The notes: generated by a model not told the origin, from the sequence alone. DNA of 64,000 nt from Pelodera strongyloides (GCA_036852015.1 JAANDG010000329.1:62001-126000); one strand, 5' to 3'; shown: positions 12,479-23,654, counted from the first letter of the stretch. Translations and numbers: made by a program.

Positions 12479-12849
12479 CTAAACTTGTAAAAGTTCAGTA
12501 TTATACTTCAAGCATTACCCCGAAAGCTGCGCTCGATCGCCTTTTGATAATCGTCCACAAAAATAAATGGCTAGGATCTTTTCTACTGGGATCTTTGCAA
12601 AGAAAATGTTTAATAAAAAAATACATAAAAAAATAATAATGTGATTATTGACTGGTTTATTTCAAAGTTAACCTCTCTGTGCCCCGCTTGTCCAGTGAAT
12701 ACCGCCCTTGAAAGGTGTTTGTATTCGAAAAATTGGTTTGGGCGAAACGTCTCCTAAAGTTGCTGTTCTTTATATTCTGCTGGACTTTATAAGCTGTAGA
12801 TAACACAATAACATATGAGTATTTCGTCAGCAATATACTCGTATATAGT

Positions 12850-12960
12850 TTACCAGACGGCTGTCGCCGCCTGAGGCGACTTTCCAATACTGCACAGCTG
12901 ACTTCAAAACATTACATAGATGGGCATACTTATATGAAACGTCTGAAGCGTATTGCCTAT
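12850..12960 (+). repeat. SINE-like head
   Basis: CAGACGGCTGTCGCCGCCTG then TTATATGAAACGTCTG, as at 4215 but without the tail. Confidence 0.6.
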
Positions 12961-12963
12961 AAA

Positions 12964-13267
12964 TAAAGGGATCAGCTCACCTTAAATTGTGTCTGTTTTT
13001 TTTTGTTTCTTTATTTTCTACAAGGGATAATAAAAATTTGGAATACAAAAAGTAGTGTTCAATTTCAATACTCACGAAGATATTGAACGCAGGACAATTG
13101 CCCTTTTTGCATTTCGGCCTGATCAATCCACCACTTTATCACCCAATATCTTCGTGAGTATTGAAATTCAACACTACTTTTTCTATTTCAAATTTTTACT
13201 ATCCCTTATAGAAAATAAAGAAACAAAAAAAACAGACACGATTTAAGGTGGAGCTGATCCCTTTAAG
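12964..13267. repeat. TTAA-flanked hairpin MITE, about 300 bp
   Basis: Left AAAGGGATCAGCTCACCTTA, right AGGTGGAGCTGATCCCTTTA. Arms of about 125 bp include CTTCGTGAGTATTGAAATT and AAACAAAAAAAACAGACAC. Confidence 0.88.
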
Positions 13268-13299
13268 CTACTGAGATCCATATTGTTTATTTTGGAGTT

Positions 13300-13405
13300 G
13301 GTCACCACATGGTCACGAAGTGATCACCAAATGGTCTGACCCACGAAAAAAACCAGTGAACCGTCACCAAATGGGTTCACCCACTTCCTATGGGATATTC
13401 GATTG
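13300..13405. repeat. CACCAAATGG word element, copy 1
   Basis: GATCACCAAATGGTCTGACC, ACCGTCACCAAATGGGTTCA and TGGTCACCACATGGTCACG. Confidence 0.8.
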
Positions 13406-13673
13406 CAGGACGACACGCACAATATGCATAACCGAGTACAATAACTACAGCAAATGTCCACAAATACACAAGTACAGTATGCCATATAAGTATCTTACCT
13501 CTGTGATATTGCTAGTCCAAAGAGTATGCATATTCGTGTATATCATATCAAACTGATGTTTTCCCAATATAGCAGCCACTCGAAGCATCAAAAGCCTTAT
13601 GCTATGCTCTCGTGCCAACGAAAGTTCTTCAGCTGTAAGCGTTTGATCAATCTAAACAGTTTTTTTTATTGTT

Positions 13674-13855
13674 TTTAAAGCGAAATACCAGCCGGTTTTT
13701 GAAACGCATCTCAAATATCAGCATTCTTATGCAGTTATGCTAAAAGGGGTCTATTGGGGTCTATTTTTTATTCAAATTCATGCTCATTTGCATGAAGCTT
13801 AGGAAAGCGTGCTGTACTCGATGCGTTTCAAAAACCGGCCGGTATTTCGCTTTAA
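13674..13855. repeat. Family A MITE copy 7
   Basis: TTTAAAGCGAAATACCAGCC to GGCCGGTATTTCGCTTTAA; inside, GGGGTCTATTGGGGTCTAT marks the same subgroup as copies 8, 10 and 13. Confidence 0.88.
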
Positions 13856-13994
13856 CATTGAATATTGAATATCAATTCTGACGATGGGCCTAGGAAGATG
13901 GAACAAAAGGAAATACATTAGAATTACAGTAGTGCGATAAATTACCAAGTGTTAGGAACCATCATAAAATAAAAAATATCATAAAATCACAAAG

Positions 13995-14182
13995 CTAGCT
14001 TAACAATAAATAATTATAAAAACATACAGGGTATTGATCTAATGGTATATGATGTCGATATACCAATGGATGCCTTTTTTGGACTACGGTATTCGAAGTG
14101 TTGTCTAGTGTGATGAAGAGCACTTTTCGCAGAGATCTGTAAATAAGGTGTTTTGTAATTTGTCTCTCTCTCGCGCGCTCTC

Positions 14183-14222
<40 letters not shown>

Positions 14223-14883
14223 GTTTCATTTCTCTCTATGTCTCTCTCTCTCTCTCGCTTCATATCTTTTCATCTCTCTTTCTCTTTAGAGAAAACTTGG
14301 CAGTTAGCAATGAATTGAAACTTCAACTCACCGATGAGCCTCCAACATACAAACATAATTATCGAGTAGATATAATGTAGGTTCGTTCACCTAAAGGAAC
14401 AAAATAGCTTGATACATTCAAAAGGCTTGTCACTAGTAATATTTCTAATCTTTATGGATGCATCTTCCACCCTGTTTGCCAAAAAAACTATATTTCTGTT
14501 TACCGTATGTAACGTTTCAACATACTGCAATAAGGTGCCGTCTTGAGCATTACAATTACTGAGTTCCATACCCTGTTTTGTCGGTTGAAATGAAAACGTG
14601 CTATGTAGCTCTACCGGTAGTGGATGGCAAGGGCAAGGCACAGCGCGCACTGTTACATAACCCTTAGATTTAGCTTTAGGCTCAAACGGTGCAAGGTTTG
14701 AAGTACACTTACAATTAGCGCAGAGGTTCCGCAATACAGTACCCAGTATTGTAATGCACTATGTAAGTAAAGTAAATCAATAGCTACCAATATCACGTAT
14801 CCGACTTGCCCATGGTCTATAACAACGCGTAGTCGCTCAAGTAGGTCGAACAAAGCCTCACGCGGGAATATATGTGGTGCTAT
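13995..14883 (-). CDS. Unrecognised minus-strand gene, last three exons (at least 195 aa)
   Basis: Exons 14883-14806, 14758-14391 and 14136-13995 join in phase and end at TAG. The first begins after TTTGCAG and reads IAPHIFPREALFDLLERLRV; the second is 122 codons and includes a CANCKC motif, a proline/cysteine stretch (AVPCPCHPLP) and VNRNIVFLANRVEDASIKIR; the third reads VLFITLDNTSNTVVQKRHPL. The last intron holds a (CT)n tract. The first intron (14805-14759) is only 47 bp; reading straight through also stays open but in a frame that then stops. Sequence quality argues for real coding, yet no domain is recognisable. It could be a host gene or an element-borne gene. The 5' part lies beyond a MITE at 14901. 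Confidence 0.5.
14160..14290. repeat. (CT)n tract in an intron
   Basis: TCTCTCTC with CGCGC and TTTC breaks, between two exons of the 14-kb gene. Confidence 0.95.
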
Positions 14884-14899
14884 CTGCAAATAACTTCCT

Positions 14900-15000
14900 A
14901 CTAAAGCGGTATAACAGGGGAAATACAGTTATCCAACATCTTATTTCAAAAACCAGTTGTTATACCGCTACACCAGTTGTTACACATATCAAACTCTGCT
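14900..15000. repeat. Short family A'-like element
   Basis: TAAAGCGGTATAACAGGGG with inverse CAGTTGTTATACCGCTAC at 14956; it lies directly upstream of an exon acceptor at 14884. Confidence 0.5.
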
Positions 15001-15424
15001 CCGGTGCTATTTTGGCACACACGGGGGGAATAAAGATACTAAAGCAATCAAAAATTGGATGCGGCACTAGTGCCAGTTGTGTGCCGAATTAGGGCGCTTA
15101 TTCGTACCAAGTAGTCGATTTTTTGAACAGCTTCAGTCACTCGATGTACTGTACGGTAGACGTCAATCAATGAGAATTCTGAAAATGTTTGTAATTTTTC
15201 TTGGTTTATGATGGAATGCAGGACTCCCGCAAGGGAGGCGTCCGCATGACAGTCGTAAACTTAATTCTATAAACGAGGTAATATATCGGAACTACGGTAT
15301 CACAGTAATATTGTTATTTGTCTCTTCGACGTGGAGAAGCCTGCAAAACGTAAAAAAACTTTTCTTAGGTAATACTAAGCTAATGAAGGACATAGGAAAA
15401 CGAAATAATTGCCGAAACCACAGA

Positions 15425-15612
15425 AAAACCATCGTTGGCCCGTCACCAAATGATTTACCGCAAAAAACATCTGGGTTTGTTCCGGCTCGTGACCAATTGG
15501 TGACCAGTTAATGAGGCTTTTCGCGTGTTGTTCACGAATTGGTCACCAAATGGGCACGCCCACGAAAAAAAAAACAGTGTACCGTCACCAAATGTGTTCA
15601 CCCATTTTCTAT
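15425..15612. repeat. CACCAAATGG word element, copy 2
   Basis: CCGTCACCAAATGATTTACC, TTGGTCACCAAATGGGCACG and GTACCGTCACCAAATGTG. Confidence 0.8.
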
Positions 15613-15635
15613 GAAGCTATGTATAAAACTGCGCT

Positions 15636-15981
15636 TCAACCTGTTGCGAGTTTGTAGGCCACAAATACTAGGAACACTCCCAATCCAAGTAAAGGGGCTT
15701 CCGACAGGACTTTCATAAAAATACTGAAATAAATCGGTATTAGCTGAAAAATTATCGAACGGTTTGAACAAATTAGCGAATGGTTTAAACAAATTATCGA
15801 ACGTTTTGAACATGGTTGGGCAAACATCTATACCTAACCCATGAGCTAACCAGCTCTCTATAAAGCTCTCTATGCTTGGTAAGTTTTTTTTCCAACGTAG
15901 AACCGCGCAACGATCTTGAGGAAAATTTATTCTGCTTCTAATATCGCAAATTCTACTTGTTTGAAAGAGTGATGATGACAT
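15636..15981 (-). CDS. Open reading with a membrane-anchor-like end, possibly part of a mobile element
   Basis: A minus-strand ATG at 15981 opens 127 codons with normal-looking composition, including a heptad-like reiteration FKTFDNLFKPFANLFKPF. In a second frame, after a TTTTTCAG at 15759-15752, the sequence gives a strongly hydrophobic stretch (LLGLGVFLVFVAYKLATG) followed at once by TGA at 15636. A splice joining the first frame to the hydrophobic end would make a protein with a C-terminal anchor, but no standard donor fits, so the two may be a broken gene. It lies upstream, same strand, of the exons at 14.0-14.9 kb. Function unknown. Confidence 0.28.
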
Positions 15982-17200
15982 TTATATTCAATTAGAAGTC
16001 TACGAGAGACGACAAAATCAGCTTCTTATTGAATTTTCATCTAATGTGAAGAATGATTACAATTCCGTAGTGCATACTTTGAAACCCAGCGTATGCACGA
16101 AAACAAACAGACTAAACTAGACTCGAGTAAACCTACTTATTAGTACAAATAAGTAATACTTGTAAATTTTAAATAGTCTTTGAGAAGACTTGCATATAGC
16201 TAAGCTAAGGATTGAAAAAAGCATCTAGCAAAGGAAAACGATGCTACTCACAATCTTGTAATGCCATCTGAGGTAGAAACACCGTAGCAAATCTAGTCCA
16301 ATTTTTAGAGGTTCTTTTTACGAAAAGAGCACCTTTTTGGCTGGATATCGGATTTTAGAACGCAGAGAGGGATCAAAATTTGATCGTTGAAAAAATTCGG
16401 AGTTTGGTGTAAAATAGGTTGTAATTTAAAGGGACGAGGTAACCTGAAATCAGATGGAGCGAAGCTTCAGATACGTAATCAAAAAGGTACAGTAATACAG
16501 TGCACTTCGTAACACAGTGTGCTGAAAAGAAAAGGATATTTATGGAGTGAAGAACTGTTGCATAGTTCACCATATCGATGTTGACGATGTTAACAAATAT
16601 TAACATTTTTATTTTTTGTGGAACACTCCTTTTACATAAAGCGTCACACTTAGACAGAAAAACTACGTGCAGTTGTTAAAACCATTATGTATATCTTCCG
16701 ATTCCCTAATGTAATTTCAAAATTTTTTGCCCTGCCCGAAAGGGGTGGGCCGCCGCTCCAGGGCCCCGCACCTGGGCCCACCCGTTGTTTGCAGGCCGCG
16801 CACCGGCCACATTTTCGCGTTGAATGCTGAAGACAATCGCAAATATTCTGTTTGGACAGTTAAGCAATACTTATAATTTAAAGGCTTCATACCATACTAT
16901 ACCACTGATGTACCTATTTCCCAATACTGAAAATAAAGCTTTTCATTCGAAAAGAAAGCACCTTTATTCGTTTGGAATTCATTCGTAGTTTCAACCAAGA
17001 TGCCCACATCCCACTTTTATCGTACTAGCAATAAATTCAACTCAAAGCAGTTTTTTTGAATCCACCCACGCCTCAACTGACCAGCGGGGGTTTAGCGAAT
17101 AAAAAACACGTTGTGAGATAAAATCTGTATTTAGCTTGCTCATGGGTTTACTTCCCGAACTGGATTTCTGATCTTTTAGCGGTTAGGGTTAGGAGCATGG
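15982..17200. other. No gene seen
   Basis: AT-rich, apart from the GC-rich patch at 16735. A minus-strand open frame at 16373-16606 is AT-composition driven. Confidence 0.45.
16735..16812. repeat. Isolated GC-rich palindromic patch
   Basis: GGGTGGGCCGCC and CCTGGGCCCACCC can pair; followed by GCAGGCCGCGCACCGGCC. No coding frame is evident. Confidence 0.5.
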
Positions 17201-17269
17201 ACCGAGGTCAAAAAATATGTTTCAGACCGCAGGGCAAAGATCAGGGGACATACATACATACAACGAAAC

Positions 17270-17460
17270 TCAAGAGTTGCGCGCGGCAACATTTTGGGGG
17301 TGTTTCCCGCAAAAGAATTTGATGCGCGCCACAAAAGTTTTTCCACCGACTCTGGTTGCCGTTTTGGTGCGGGAAACACCCCCAAACTGTTGCGGGAAAC
17401 ACCCCCAAACCATTGCCGAAAAGGTGCGGAAACGGTGCGGGAAAAGTAGCATCTGCAAAA
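17270..17460. repeat. Left word array of the tRNA-Leu-like locus 1
   Basis: GTTGCGGGAAACACCCCC and inverses (GGGGGTGTTTCCCGC) reiterate, with GAAAAGGTGCGG words toward the tRNA-like core. Confidence 0.8.
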
Positions 17461-17467
17461 AGAAAGC

Positions 17468-17547
17468 AGCGTGTTGGATTCGAACCCTACACGCTTATTA
17501 GATACTTTCTCTGAACAGCGCCTTAGAACACTCGGCCACACAAGACA
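17468..17547 (-). repeat. tRNA-Leu-like sequence, locus 1
   Basis: On the minus strand: GGCCGAGTGTTCTAAGGCGC, an anticodon-loop position TTCAGAG, a variable arm and GGGTTCGAATCC. This has the layout of tRNA-Leu(CAG), but the acceptor stem is imperfect. It lies between two word arrays, so it is more likely an element core than a working tRNA gene. Confidence 0.6.
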
Positions 17548-17579
17548 TGTGAGACCTGTGCTTGCGGAAAAATATTAGT

Positions 17580-17795
17580 ACAACAACTGCACTTACGGCA
17601 GATCCTCCGAGCGCTTCAAAAACGTTGCCGAAAAGGTGCGGAAATGTGCGGGGCGCAAGTTGCGCGCCGCACCATTTCCGCACCGTTTCCGCACCTTTTC
17701 GGGAAACACTTTGCGCGCCATTTCTATTCCGCGCGCATTTTGTTTCCCATTCCTTTGCGGCGCGCATTTTGTTTCCCGAAATGGTGCGGCGCGCA
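17580..17795. repeat. Right word array of the tRNA-Leu-like locus 1
   Basis: GAAAAGGTGCGGAAATG and inverse CATTTCCGCACC, GCGCGCC and TTTGTTTCCC words reiterate in both directions. Confidence 0.8.
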
Positions 17796-18149
17796 ACTCA
17801 TCGGCTCTCAGTGTACACTCCTAAATTGCAAACAGACGGGACCTTCTTATGCACTATGATTGTTTTTTGAGGTGGTATTAGTTTTTGCAGTGCCTTTTAC
17901 TTTTGTGACCGGCCAAGTACAATAGTTTACACGTTTACAGATGTACTGTCAGTACTGTGGACAACACGTCGATTTTTAGCGTGTTCTTTCTTGTTTGAAT
18001 TTCAGCCACAAAACGCGTTAAAGCAGGAATAAAAATGACTTAATTATTTTATTTTATCTCGGGCATGTAAAAAAAACTTTTTCATAATACATTTCTAGCC
18101 AATATGTGAATAACCTAGTCGAATAACATAATTCGTTTAATTAGGTTAT

Positions 18150-19269
18150 TTATGTGCCAGTTTCTCAACTTGCAAATTCTATAACGCGCGACAGCGTGTA
18201 CGGTACTCGCAAATCTACACGGGCGGTCGCGAATATGCAAATTTGCTTCTCGAACTTTCCATCGCGAAAACGATGTGTTTTCGTTCTCGCTTGTGTTTTT
18301 TGTCTATTTTGTTTCGTTATTAATGTAGCAGAGTGTTTTAGTTCGTCTAATTAGGTTATTCTGACATGGTTCTTACTGTTTATGTGCCAAATTTTGATTT
18401 TTTCGTTTCAGAACTTGCTATCGGTACTTAAACGCCGATTCTCTTTGTCGGACCTGAGCTGTTAGCCTTCTGTTGGCTGATGGGAGAGGCGACAGGCGTT
18501 CGCTGAATCGTTTTGCTGGTTAGTTAGTTAATTATTTCAGCTACTTTTGCCTTCGCTGTTTCCCTGACGTTATTTTATTCGGAATTTGAAGCTCGCGGGA
18601 CGTTCTGGTTGCCTCGTTTTCTCCTATTTCTTGTACTTTTCTAATTATGTGTTCTTTTAGCTTGCGTCGGTCGCTTGAACGTCGAATTGTACTGTGTTTC
18701 GTCGAGGCCCGAATCACATATTCTGCTGTTGCCCTTCCGCTTCCGCATTTGCCCTTCCGCCTACGCCGTCCGCGTCCTGAATGACTACATGGAAATCAAA
18801 CCTCAAACGCGTATTCCGGTTACTCATGTACGTTTTTTTTTACTTTTTCTTTGTTTTATGATCTGGACTCATTTGCGCTTTTTTGAAGCTTGGCTACATA
18901 GCTCGTATTCTTGTCCTATCATTTCGGTGCGTATTGAACACACCGGGCTTCAGCGCGATGCGAAAAGTTACATATTGTGTTTGTCGCTAAATTATCCTGC
19001 CAATGAAGCAATAATTACATGATTTCTTTCGTGACTTCAGTCACTCTGTTTGCTAAATGGTGTGTGCGTGTTGTGTTTCCACCAACCCGTGTCATTACTG
19101 TATGTATTTTTGTGTGAACTTTGCATGCATTGCCCATATTCGTCTATGCGGTATGGTTAGTCGTGGCGCTGCTCTGGCTTTGGTCGTGCACGATTTTTGG
19201 GATACTAATAGTCTAGAATACCCTTCAAGGTTACCTTTTCCTGGCTCATTGTTTCGTCTTTTTGTTTAA
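18150..19269 (+). pseudogene. GC-richer plus-strand coding relics upstream of the transposase remnant
   Basis: Several open stretches with splice-like borders: 18667-19022 (open in one frame, e.g. RICPSAYAVRVLNDYMEIKP), and 19043-19099 after GACTTCAG (TLFAKWCVRVVFPPTRVIT, donor GTATGT). Composition and CG content differ from the AT-rich flanks. They may be the N-terminal half of the same decayed element as 19632-21062, or another gene. No domain recognised. Confidence 0.25.
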
Positions 19270-19274
19270 GATTA

Positions 19275-19620
19275 AGTTTGTTAGGGTTCCTAGGGATTTG
19301 ATTCTCCGCGGACTATTTGTTGAACCGCCAAATACCCTAAATAGGTCCGTTAAAAAGTAGTCGATCAATAACTCGGGCCGGTGGGGTTGATTGATCGCCC
19401 CAATACTCTGAGAGAGTTATTGATCGCTACTTGATAGCGGGTCTCCCCGGGGACCTGCGCGGGGACAGTTTTTTTTTGGTCGGTGCGGCGGGGGAACAGG
19501 TTCCCCCGATACTCCGTGAGAGCAACGATCTTCTTGACGCGCGTACGACTTATTTGCGGTATTTAGTTGGTATAGTGCAAATGGTCCGTGGAGAATCAAA
19601 TTTTTGGGAATCCTTGAAGA
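19275..19620. repeat. Inverted-repeat element inserted in the transposase region
   Basis: GATTTGATTCTCCGCGGAC at the left and GTCCGTGGAGAATCAAATTT at the right, with an inner palindrome TCAATAACTC...GAGTTATTGATCG. It lies between coding relics. Confidence 0.75.
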
Positions 19621-19631
19621 ATTAGTCTTTT

Positions 19632-21062
19632 ATGAGGAGAGGGAACTCTAGGTCAGGAAAAGGTGCCTTACTGGGATTTCTAGCTATTTGGTTTTTCAAA
19701 AGTCGTTTGCTCGCTGGTGTCATTGACGTGCCGCGATCCACCATATTGTATCGACTTGATGGTGGGCAGTGCATTTTGAGTGCAAACGGAGATTCGTTCA
19801 GTAATGGTGCCAATTTGGAGAAAAACAATTGGTACACCACCATTTACCAGCAGAAAAGGCTGATGTCTGAAAAGTTGTCGTGTAAATATGTTAAACTTTA
19901 CCTATCTGAAACCCTCGTAGAGTTTCATGAAATTGCATGAAACGACGGTGTTTTTCCGAATTTCCGAGGTTTCTTTCATTTTTGAACTGGTGAAGCAAAA
20001 AGGGCAAAATGATTTATCAAACGCGGTTATGTTTTCTGTGTATGTGTGTATTTATTTTATTTGTATTGAAAACTTTATTGTGTTATGAAAGACTATCTAA
20101 TTTGTTTGTTTTATGTAACGTCATCGTCGGGTCGCTGCCGTCGACTTCCACGCAACCGAGGAAAGCTGCACTTTTTCGGACGAATATGAGCAGTTTGTGT
20201 ATGGTTCGGGATTTGGGACAATGGGTTCGACCAGTGGATCTTCACTCCAAAACAGGACAATCCAAATGGTATGTTGTTTAATTTTAGCCAATCGCATCTT
20301 CTTTGTCTTGTTGCAAACATGGTAGTAATATGACTTCAACATTATCGTGTATATTTACTGTGTTCTTTATTTTATTCCATGAAACCCTAATGTAACAGTA
20401 ACTCATTAAAGGGCCGGATCTGTCCGAATTCCGTCTTGTGCGGCCACGTGTTGGTCTAGTGTGTCGTGGACTATGTGACATGATATGAGATGAGGGTCGA
20501 GGGATCAATGAAAAAATACGCCGTGGCCGTACCTTCTAACTACAAAACTACATACAGGTACACTTTTTGATTACATTTTAAATTTTCTTATTTTGTCTGC
20601 AATGTTGTCTTCAACGTGAAACTCTGGCCTACAAAAAAATGGGCGGGTCCCGTGTGACGCCCCCCCCCATTCTGGGATGGGTGCCCCGGCGTTTGGTGTG
20701 CCTGAGTTGTGTGTTTTATGTGCAGTACAGCAAACTTCAGTTTGTGTGTGTTTTGTTTGCGTAAACCTGGCTTAAATCTGGGCTGCCTCAGGCGTCTTTT
20801 TGTGTCTCGCGTGTCACTTCGCTTTTTGCAGGTCCGCAGCGCACCGGCCAAATTTCCTCAGTGTTTCTGCCCCTCAAGAAGGAGAACATACTGTAGCAAG
20901 GTCGCATACAGTCTGCTGAGCTCACATACCGCTTCAGAGTTGTGCCTTTCTCCCATATTTCTTGAGATACAAATCATTATCGGTGGTGTCTGAAGTATTA
21001 TATGGGCACTTTTTACGTTACCTAATATGCTCACATTTCAGTGTGATGAAGAGTGCTGTTGA
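19632..21062 (+). pseudogene. Decayed piggyBac-like transposase (C-terminal parts)
   Basis: 19632-19940 reads 102 codons containing LEKNNWYTTIYQQKRLMSEK, which lines up with the piggyBac core segment DNWYTS followed by the helix before GT. The catalytic Asp of that motif is Asn here, the GT is lost, and a stop follows. Downstream, exon 20832-20900 (after TTTGCAG, donor GTCGCA) joins in phase to 21042-21062 and reads CFCPSRRRTYCSKCDEECC then TGA, like the cysteine-rich zinc-binding tail of piggyBac transposases. An exon ending at 20268 (…NRTIQM, donor GTATGT) is in phase with it. Order along the strand fits a transposase. Inactive as it stands. Family assignment rests on two short motifs. Confidence 0.42.
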
Positions 21063-21240
21063 TTGAGATGGCCAACGAAGCGACTACGACAAGGCGAACG
21101 CATACTTTTGGACCAAACAGTATTTCGCGCGATATCGTGGAAATATGGAGCCACGTTCAACTTTACAAGCCTATTGTGTCTTTTTCGTGTCGTTTTTGTA
21201 CTTGGGGAGGAGAGAGTTCTGTGGGGTATTTCTGTGATGG
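21063..21240 (+). pseudogene. Open fragment just after the transposase remnant
   Basis: In the third frame the strand reads DYDKANAYFWTKQYFARYRG and continues about 35 codons to TGA. A second frame is also open across the same bases. Coding-like, but start, acceptor and family are unknown. Confidence 0.2.
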
Positions 21241-21344
21241 TAGTAAGTAGTAGGTTAGGGGGATATATGAGAAGACATTCGGTGCTTTGCAACTCCCCCA
21301 AATAAAAATTTATTGAGGAGTTGCTGGGGAATTTTTTAAGATGA

Positions 21345-22165
21345 TGTGAAAATGCCTAGAGATCGTGCCACGCCTAGAAAAGTGCGTGCGTGTATTTCAG
21401 CTTATTCTTCACGCAGTAATTGCCTATAAAAGTGAGAGTGCGTGGGAGTTGTATTCAGCTTGCTCCCAAATTGTCACGCAGTTTTCGCCTAGAAAAGTTT
21501 GTGCAATTGTATTTAGCTTGATCCCAAATGTCACGCAGTTTTAGCCTAGGAAAGTGGAAGTGCGTGCAATTTTACTTCAGCTTACTCTTGAAATTTTCGC
21601 GCAGTCTAGAAAATTTGCAAGGTGTATTTTAGCGTATTGTAAAGTTTTCGCCTATAAAAGTGAAAGTGCCTGGAGGTTGTATTCCTGCTGACTCTCAAAT
21701 TGTCGCGCAGTTTTCGCCTAGAAAAGTGGAAGTGCGTGCAAGTTTATTTCAGCTTACCCTCAAATTTTCGCGCGGTTTTCGCCTAGAAAAGTTGCAAGGT
21801 GCATTTCAGCGTATTCTAAAGTTGTCACGAGTTTTCGCCTATAAAAGTGAAAGTGCGTGCAGGTTGTATTCCTGCTGACTCTCAAATTGCCGCGCCGTTT
21901 TCGCCTAGAGCGGTGTGTGGGAGTTGTATTTCAGCTTGCTCCCAAATTGTCACGCAGTTTTCGCCTAGAAAAGTGCGTGCGAGATGGATTCCAGCTTACT
22001 TTCAAATTGTCACGCAGTTTTCGTCTATAAAAGTGCGTGCGAGATGGATTCCAGCTTACTTTCAAATTGTCACGCAGTTTTCGTCTATAAAAGTGCGTGC
22101 GAGATGGATTTCAGTTTACTTTCAAATTGTCACGCAGTTTTCGCCTAGATTTCGCTGTGCGAGAT
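21345..22165 (+). repeat. Tandem array, about 60-bp unit, about 13 copies
   Basis: Unit core CGCAGTTTTCGCCTAGAAAA, GTGCGTGCGAGATGGATTCC, AGCTTACTTTCAAATTGTCA. The last three units (from 21960) are almost identical; earlier ones vary in length and in TAGA/TATA. The apparent 20-residue peptide repeat over 21660-22190 follows from the 60-bp period and is not taken as a gene. Confidence 0.9.
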
Positions 22166-22200
22166 GTTTCCAGCGCGCGCAGGATGTATAACGAATCCCT

Positions 22201-23083
22201 ATGTTCCTCTCCGACCCAAAGTGCCGACCCAACTAAAGCGAAGTCCGACTCTGGGCGGTCCTAGTTTCCGCCCCGGGTCGAAATATTTGAAAAAGGCGTG
22301 GGAGTTGGGTCGGCACCACCACGGTTTGGAGTCGGCACCACCGTAATTTGTACAGAAGCGTAGCCCATAAATTACACTACATAACGGGAGGAAATGTTTA
22401 TTGCGAATAATACATACACAGTATATGACTAAACATTCAAATTAGACGGAGTTTTAGCGAATCTTCCATTGTCCAGTATTAGTATCAGGCAGCAGAATGC
22501 ATCTTTGATGTTGTGAACTTCCATGGAGCTGGCCACCAGTGTCTAAATGTATTAAATTAAATAGTAAATGAAAGTATAATACTTCTGCGTCATTCTGCGA
22601 AGATTACAAACTATTAGTAACATATAATTCTACGGCTAGTCTATCTATAGTGACAGATGGGAACCCTATTCTTACGACATCATAAACTTATTTTATCGTG
22701 TTTCCTTCCGTTTGTTTGCTTGCTTGAACGCGCACCAGTAAGTGGAGCAATGGTATCTGTGATAGCAATAAGTTAATAGAGGAAATAATAAAGGAAATAC
22801 AAACAAATTAGAAAGAAACCAGAAAGTGCAGGACTTCAAAAAAAACTTGAAAAAATCATCGTGAAAAATGCGATGTGCATGCGGAAGGGCTGCAAGCGCG
22901 CCAGTTGGGTCGGACCTGTGTCAGACTTGGGTCAGTTTGGCTGGCATGCGTTCACTGCTGCTGTCTACTGTACTGCTACACTATTTGTACTGCTAAAGGG
23001 TCGGTACTGCAAATTTCAGTCATATTTAGCGTCGGCGGTGGGGTCGAAAGCCACAATTTGGGCGCGCACTGGGTCGGAGATTA
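22201..23083. repeat. CTCCGACCCAA element with about 530 bp inserted
   Basis: Left end CTCCGACCCAAAGTGCCGAC, right end GCACTGGGTCGGAG, dense in GGGTCGG/CCGACCC words. The stretch 22350-22880 has no such words and no counterpart in the copy at 63490, so it is probably a later insertion. Confidence 0.75.
22350..22880. other. Insertion within the CTCCGACCCAA element
   Basis: About 530 bp with no counterpart in the sister element at 63490. No inverted ends or coding frame were recognised, so its nature is open. Confidence 0.4.
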
Positions 23084-23289
23084 ACAGAGCGCCAAGGTGG
23101 CATCTTTGCTTTCCGATGTTTCTCAGTAAGCAGCCAAGCTGTCAGGCTGGCTATTTGTAACGTGTTTCATAACATTTTAACGAACATTCATGTCGAAAAA
23201 CAACAGATCGTTACAACGAAAACGAACGACCGTTTGCATTGTAGTGCGCAGGGATTAATTTGTAAGCTAGACATGTTTGTTTACTCTGT

Positions 23290-23455
23290 TCGTCTTAGGC
23301 GAATCGCCAGCGAAAATAAATTGGCTGCCTAATCCGCCGGCGAAAATAAATTGACTGCCTAATCCGCCTGGCGAAGGAAAAAATTAATGGCGAAAATAAG
23401 TGAAACTGGCGAATCGCCTGGCGAAAGTAAATGCAACTGGCGAATCGCCACTCTA
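23290..23455. repeat. Left word array of the tRNA-Leu-like locus 2
   Basis: GGCGAATCGCC with GCGAAAATAAATTG spacers, about five copies. Confidence 0.85.
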
Positions 23456-23560
23456 AATACTATGCACAGAGAAAAGAGCATAGCGCGCAGAGAAAAGGGA
23501 AAATACGAGTAAAAAGCTGGCGGCCTTATCCAACTGTTTTTCATGAGGACTCGTATATTC

Positions 23561-23637
23561 TGTATGGCCGAGTGGTCTAAGGCGCTGGTTTGAGGTTTGG
23601 CAGAGGTGTGCCGGCAAGTTCGATTCCTGTCATGTCG
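23561..23637 (+). repeat. tRNA-Leu-like sequence, locus 2
   Basis: TGGCCGAGTGGTCTAAGGCG, loop GTTTGAGG, a leucine-type variable arm and AAGTTCGATTCCTGTCATG. Good A and B boxes; ends not clean. Confidence 0.65.
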
Positions 23638-23654
23638 AATTGTTTTGCCGCATT

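Noticed and set aside
15636..15981. Viral envelope protein
   Set aside because: A heptad-like stretch and an end anchor are suggestive only; there is no furin-like site, fusion motif or neighbouring Pol that I can identify.
17176..17870. Several 60-120-codon overlapping readings on both strands
   Set aside because: Word array without stop codons; no single frame is favoured.
21660..22191. Protein with 20-residue repeats
   Set aside because: The DNA period of 60 bp keeps any frame in register; the array has no splice or start context and unit lengths vary.
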